From an uncultured Actinomycetes bacterium (GTDB lineage Bacteria > Actinomycetota > Actinomycetes > S36-B12), in assembly GCA_905181745.1 (NCBI GenBank), contig CAJIYV010000125.1, positions 1-8,930 of the forward strand: a stretch of 8,930 nucleotides of DNA, given 5' to 3'. The notes below the pieces were generated by a model that made no database searches, was not told where the DNA came from, and saw only the letters and a list, made by a program, of their open reading frames with translations. The position numbers and the translations under genes were made by a program. The first letter of the stretch is position 1; each line of letters starts with the position of its first letter. Below are positions 6,357 to 8,930 of the stretch, piece after piece.

Positions 6357-7466
6357 TTAGGAAACAATCATTTCAACACGCTGGAATTCCTTCAAGTCGC
6401 TGTAGCCGGTCGTCGCCATTGCTTTACGCAACGCCCCAACAAGGTTCATGGTTCCGTCGCCGGTTGTGGCCGGGCCATTGAGTATCTGGTCAAGGGTGCC
6501 CACCTGCTTCATTGGCTGACGCTCCCCACGCGGCAGGGTCTGGTGCCATGCTTCCGAACCCCAGTGTGTTCCCCCGCCAGGTGAATCGGTTCCGCGGGAA
6601 AGAACCGACCCAACCATCGCCGCATCGGCTCCGCACGCAAATGCTTTGACAATATCTCCGCTGTTTCCCATTGACCCATCAGCGATCACGTGGACGTAGC
6701 GGCCACCAGATTCATCAAGATAGTCGCGTCGAGCTGAAGCAACATCAGCGATCGCCGTTGCCATCGGGACACGCACTCCGAGAACTTCCGCCGTGGTGTG
6801 GGCCGAACCACCACCGAATCCCACAAGGACACCAGCAGCCCCTGTTCGCATCAAGTGAAGGGCCGCCTGCGCCGTTGCGCAGCCGCCAACAATTGCCGGG
6901 ATATCGAGGTCGTAGATGAAACTCTTGAGGTTAAGTGGCTCTCCACTTGCAGCGACGTGCTCAGCTGAAACGGTTGTTCCGCGGATCACTAGAATGTCAG
7001 CCCCACTACTTGCAGCAATCGGTGCGAGCTCAGCTGTTCGTTGCGGTGACACCGCAACAGAAACCGTGATTCCACTTTCTTTGAGCTGGGCAATCCGATT
7101 CTTGATCAGTCCGGCATCTACCGGTTTTTCTGCATACAATTTTTGCAGTAACTCCGTTGCCTGGTCGGGCTCAACCTGTGCGATTTCACGAAGAAAAATT
7201 GTTGGGTCTTCATATCTTCCCCACAAACCTTCGAGGTTGAGAACCGCAAGGGCTCCGTTACGCGAAATAGTGACAGCACTGTCCGGTGAAACTACTGAAT
7301 CCATGGGAGCTGCAATAAAAGGCGTATCAAACTTGTAAGCGTCGATGTTCCAAGAAGTTGACACTTCAGACGCGTCACGCGTTCTCCGTTGCGGAGCGAT
7401 CGCTACCTCCTCGAACGAAAACCCTTGGCGAGCCGACTTCGTCCCACCAATTACGACCTCTACCAT
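6357..7466 (-). CDS. guaB3: GuaB3 family IMP dehydrogenase-related protein
   Basis: A 369-residue (beta/alpha)8 barrel related to IMP dehydrogenase and GMP reductase, without the two CBS domains of GuaB. Recognised as GuaB3 from its start (QRRTRDASEVSTSW near 26-39), FIAAPMDSVVSP at 50-61, GVLVGFGGGSAHTTAEVLG at 212-230, ARRDYLDESGGRYVHVIADG near 245-264 and the ending TGYSDLKEFQRVE. The phosphate-binding GSMGNSGD at 264-271 is kept. At the position of the catalytic Cys of GuaB (SICTT) stands His223 (SAHTT). As I recall, other actinobacterial GuaB3 proteins also have AHTT, so this is a lineage trait and not damage. The normal Cys-thioester chemistry is then impossible at this residue, and the reaction is unsettled. 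The gene overlaps the end of guaB by seven bases, with AGGA at 7478-7475 as a probable ribosome site, and is followed directly by the aldehyde dehydrogenase, so all three are likely on one message. Confidence 0.93.
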   Translation of the reverse strand: MVEVVIGGTKSARQGFSFEEVAIAPQRRTRDASEVSTSWNIDAYKFDTPFIAAPMDSVVSPDSAVTISRNGALAVLNLEGLWGRYEDPTIFLREIAQVEPDQATELLQKLYAEKPVDAGLIKNRIAQLKESGITVSVAVSPQRTAELAPIAASSGADILVIRGTTVSAEHVAASGEPLNLKSFIYDLDIPAIVGGCATAQAALHLMRTGAAGVLVGFGGGSAHTTAEVLGVRVPMATAIADVASARRDYLDESGGRYVHVIADGSMGNSGDIVKAFACGADAAMVGSVLSRGTDSPGGGTHWGSEAWHQTLPRGERQPMKQVGTLDQILNGPATTGDGTMNLVGALRKAMATTGYSDLKEFQRVEMIVS

Positions 7467-8930
7467 GATTCCCGTCCTGAATAGTTTGGTGCTTCGATTG
7501 TCATTTGAATGTCATGCGGGTGACTCTCGCGCAACCCCGCAGCCGTGATTTGCACGAGACGGCCCTTCTCGCCAAGTTCAGCCATGGTGTGTGCACCCGC
7601 GTAACCCATGGCAGCTCGTAGGCCGCCCACAATTTGATGGGCCACCGCTTCAAGTGGTCCACGGTAGGAAACCATGCCTTCAATTCCTTCAGGGACAAGT
7701 TTGTCGTCACTGAGAACGTCATCCTGAAAGTAACGATCCTTTGAATAGGAACGGGCTTCGCCACGACTTTGCATTGCGCCGAGAGAACCCATGCCGCGAT
7801 AGGACTTAAATTGTTTTCCGTTGACAAAAACGACATCGCCGGGCGCTTCCTCGCACCCGGCAAGTAGCGAACCAAGCATCACAATACTTGCCCCAGCAAC
7901 AATTGCCTTAGCGATATCTCCGCTGTACTGAATCCCGCCGTCTGCGATTACGGGGATACCTGCAGCGTGAGCAACCGATGCCGCTTCTTCGATAGCCGTA
8001 ATTTGCGGAACACCCACACCTGCAACAATCCGGGTGGTGCAAATTGAGCCCGGGCCAACGCCCACCTTCACCCCGTCAGCACCCGCATCAATGAGAGCCC
8101 GTGCGCCTTCACGAGTGGCAATGTTTCCGCCAACAATATCAACATCAAACGCTTTTTTGAGTCGAGCAACCATGTCTAACACTGCTTGTGAGTGCCCGTG
8201 TGCTGTATCTACGATGAGAAAGTCAACGCCGGCGGCGACCAATGCTGTTGCGCGCGTGAATGAGTCATCTCCGACGCCAATCGCTGCACCAACAATTAAT
8301 CTACCGAGTGCATCTTTAGAAGCGTGTGGATATTTATCAATTTTTACAAAGTCTTTAACCGTGAATAGCCCGCGTAGCTTCCCATCGGCATCGACAAGTG
8401 GCAGTTTTTCTACTTTCTTGGCTGCTAAAAGATTGAGTGCATCCAGTGGAGCAACACCCACTGGTGCTGTGACGAGGGGCATTGGGGTCATCACTTCACT
8501 GACCGGGCGCGCCATGTTGTCTTCAAATCGCATGTCGCGATTGGTGACAATTCCCACCAAAGTTCCATCCGGATTGACTACGGGGACGCCGCTAATGCGG
8601 TAACGACCACACAGTCGATCGACATCAGCTAAAACGTCGGTCGGTGCGCACGTCACGGGGTCGTGCACCATTCCCGCTTCACTGCGCTTGACTAAATCCA
8701 CCTGAGCGGCTTGCGCCTGTATGGACAGATTGCGGTGCAAAACACCCACACCGCCCTGGCGCGCCATGGAGATTGCCATTCGAGATTCAGTGACGGTGTC
8801 CATCGCGCTGGACACCAATGGCATTTTGACGGAAATGTTTTTGGTGACCCGAGCAGTTGTGTCCACTTCACTTGGTACAACATCTGAGATTCCTGGTAAG
8901 AGGAGGACGTCATCAAATGTCAGTCCCAGC
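7460..8930 (-). CDS. guaB: Inosine-5'-monophosphate dehydrogenase (partial at the N-terminus)
   Basis: Cytoplasmic IMP dehydrogenase, which oxidises IMP to XMP with NAD+, the committed step of guanine nucleotide synthesis. The frame stays open to the right edge: codons above 8866 give LGLTFDDVLLLPG and then SEVDTTARV, the standard GuaB N-terminus. The GTG at 8866 is therefore internal, and only a handful of residues are missing; 489 are visible of about 500 usual. Two CBS domains, the ATP/GTP-sensing Bateman module, lie at roughly 8671-8522 and 8503-8342. The catalytic loop GPGSICTTR has its Cys at 8041-8039. IADGGIQYSGD and YRGMGSLGAM bind IMP phosphate and ribose. The mobile flap has the expected DRYFQ, with the Arg-Tyr pair that activates water, and ends with EGIEGMVSYRG. 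All catalytic features are intact, so this is the working IMP dehydrogenase beside its paralogue guaB3. It is the first visible gene of the leftward cluster; its promoter is outside the window. Confidence 0.97.
   Translation of the reverse strand, partial: LGLTFDDVLLLPGISDVVPSEVDTTARVTKNISVKMPLVSSAMDTVTESRMAISMARQGGVGVLHRNLSIQAQAAQVDLVKRSEAGMVHDPVTCAPTDVLADVDRLCGRYRISGVPVVNPDGTLVGIVTNRDMRFEDNMARPVSEVMTPMPLVTAPVGVAPLDALNLLAAKKVEKLPLVDADGKLRGLFTVKDFVKIDKYPHASKDALGRLIVGAAIGVGDDSFTRATALVAAGVDFLIVDTAHGHSQAVLDMVARLKKAFDVDIVGGNIATREGARALIDAGADGVKVGVGPGSICTTRIVAGVGVPQITAIEEAASVAHAAGIPVIADGGIQYSGDIAKAIVAGASIVMLGSLLAGCEEAPGDVVFVNGKQFKSYRGMGSLGAMQSRGEARSYSKDRYFQDDVLSDDKLVPEGIEGMVSYRGPLEAVAHQIVGGLRAAMGYAGAHTMAELGEKGRLVQITAAGLRESHPHDIQMTIEAPNYSGRESW
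7475..7478 (-). promoter_or_regulatory. Probable ribosome binding site of guaB3
   Basis: AGGA on the minus strand, eight bases before the ATG at 7466 and inside the last codons of guaB. It supports the chosen start, which overlaps the guaB stop by seven bases. Confidence 0.45.

Noticed and set aside
8034..8603. Plus-strand open frame of 189 codons opposite guaB
   Set aside because: It is antisense to the CBS and catalytic region of guaB and is low-complexity, rich in Ser, Thr, Ala and Pro, as expected of a shadow frame.
8864..8866. GTG at 8866 as the start of guaB
   Set aside because: The same frame continues upstream to the window edge and encodes the conserved GuaB N-terminus (LTFDDVLLLPG), so the GTG is an internal Val codon.

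Overview
The window looks like chromosomal DNA from a member of the Actinomycetota with moderate base composition. By eye G+C is near half, well below Streptomyces or Mycobacterium, which could fit one of the lower-GC aquatic actinobacterial lineages; that placement is inference. The best taxonomic signals are the guaB-guaB3 pair, whose GuaB3 has the actinobacterial form of the active-site loop, and a GabD2-like succinate-semialdehyde dehydrogenase. I see no mobile elements, CRISPR arrays, tRNA or rRNA genes. The seven genes leave only two gaps, of about 216 and 30 bases.

Layout. (1) Positions 1-878, minus strand: the N-terminal 292 codons of a flavin-containing monooxygenase-like flavoprotein that runs off the left edge. 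(2) Positions 879-1094: a divergent intergenic region with a CRP/GlxR-like palindrome and a tentative promoter facing right. (3) Positions 1095-4788, plus strand: a tight three-gene operon for a molybdenum hydroxylase of the xanthine dehydrogenase/CO dehydrogenase family, in the order 2Fe-2S subunit, molybdopterin subunit, FAD subunit. The large subunit carries AYRGAGR, the mark of 'form II' CoxL-like proteins, not the AYxCSFR loop of true CO dehydrogenase, so the real substrate is open. (4) Positions 4804-4839: a strong rho-independent terminator whose right arm also encodes the C-terminus of the convergent aldehyde dehydrogenase. (5) Positions 4819-8930, minus strand, transcribed right to left: guaB (IMP dehydrogenase, missing only its first few codons), guaB3 (a CBS-less paralogue with His in place of the catalytic Cys) and a GabD2-like aldehyde dehydrogenase, overlapping or 2 bases apart.

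How they may work together. The three hydroxylase subunits clearly form one enzyme: electrons pass from the molybdenum site through two 2Fe-2S clusters to FAD. The divergent monooxygenase shares the upstream region and may be co-regulated or act on a related compound, but nothing in the sequence proves this. guaB supplies XMP for GMP synthesis; guaB3 and the aldehyde dehydrogenase are probably translated from the same message. Neither Mo-cofactor insertion genes nor a dedicated regulator lies within the window.

Most of this is recognisable biology. The points most worth following are the unassigned form II hydroxylase and its monooxygenase neighbour, the palindromes between them, the Cys-less GuaB3, and the terminator built into a coding sequence.
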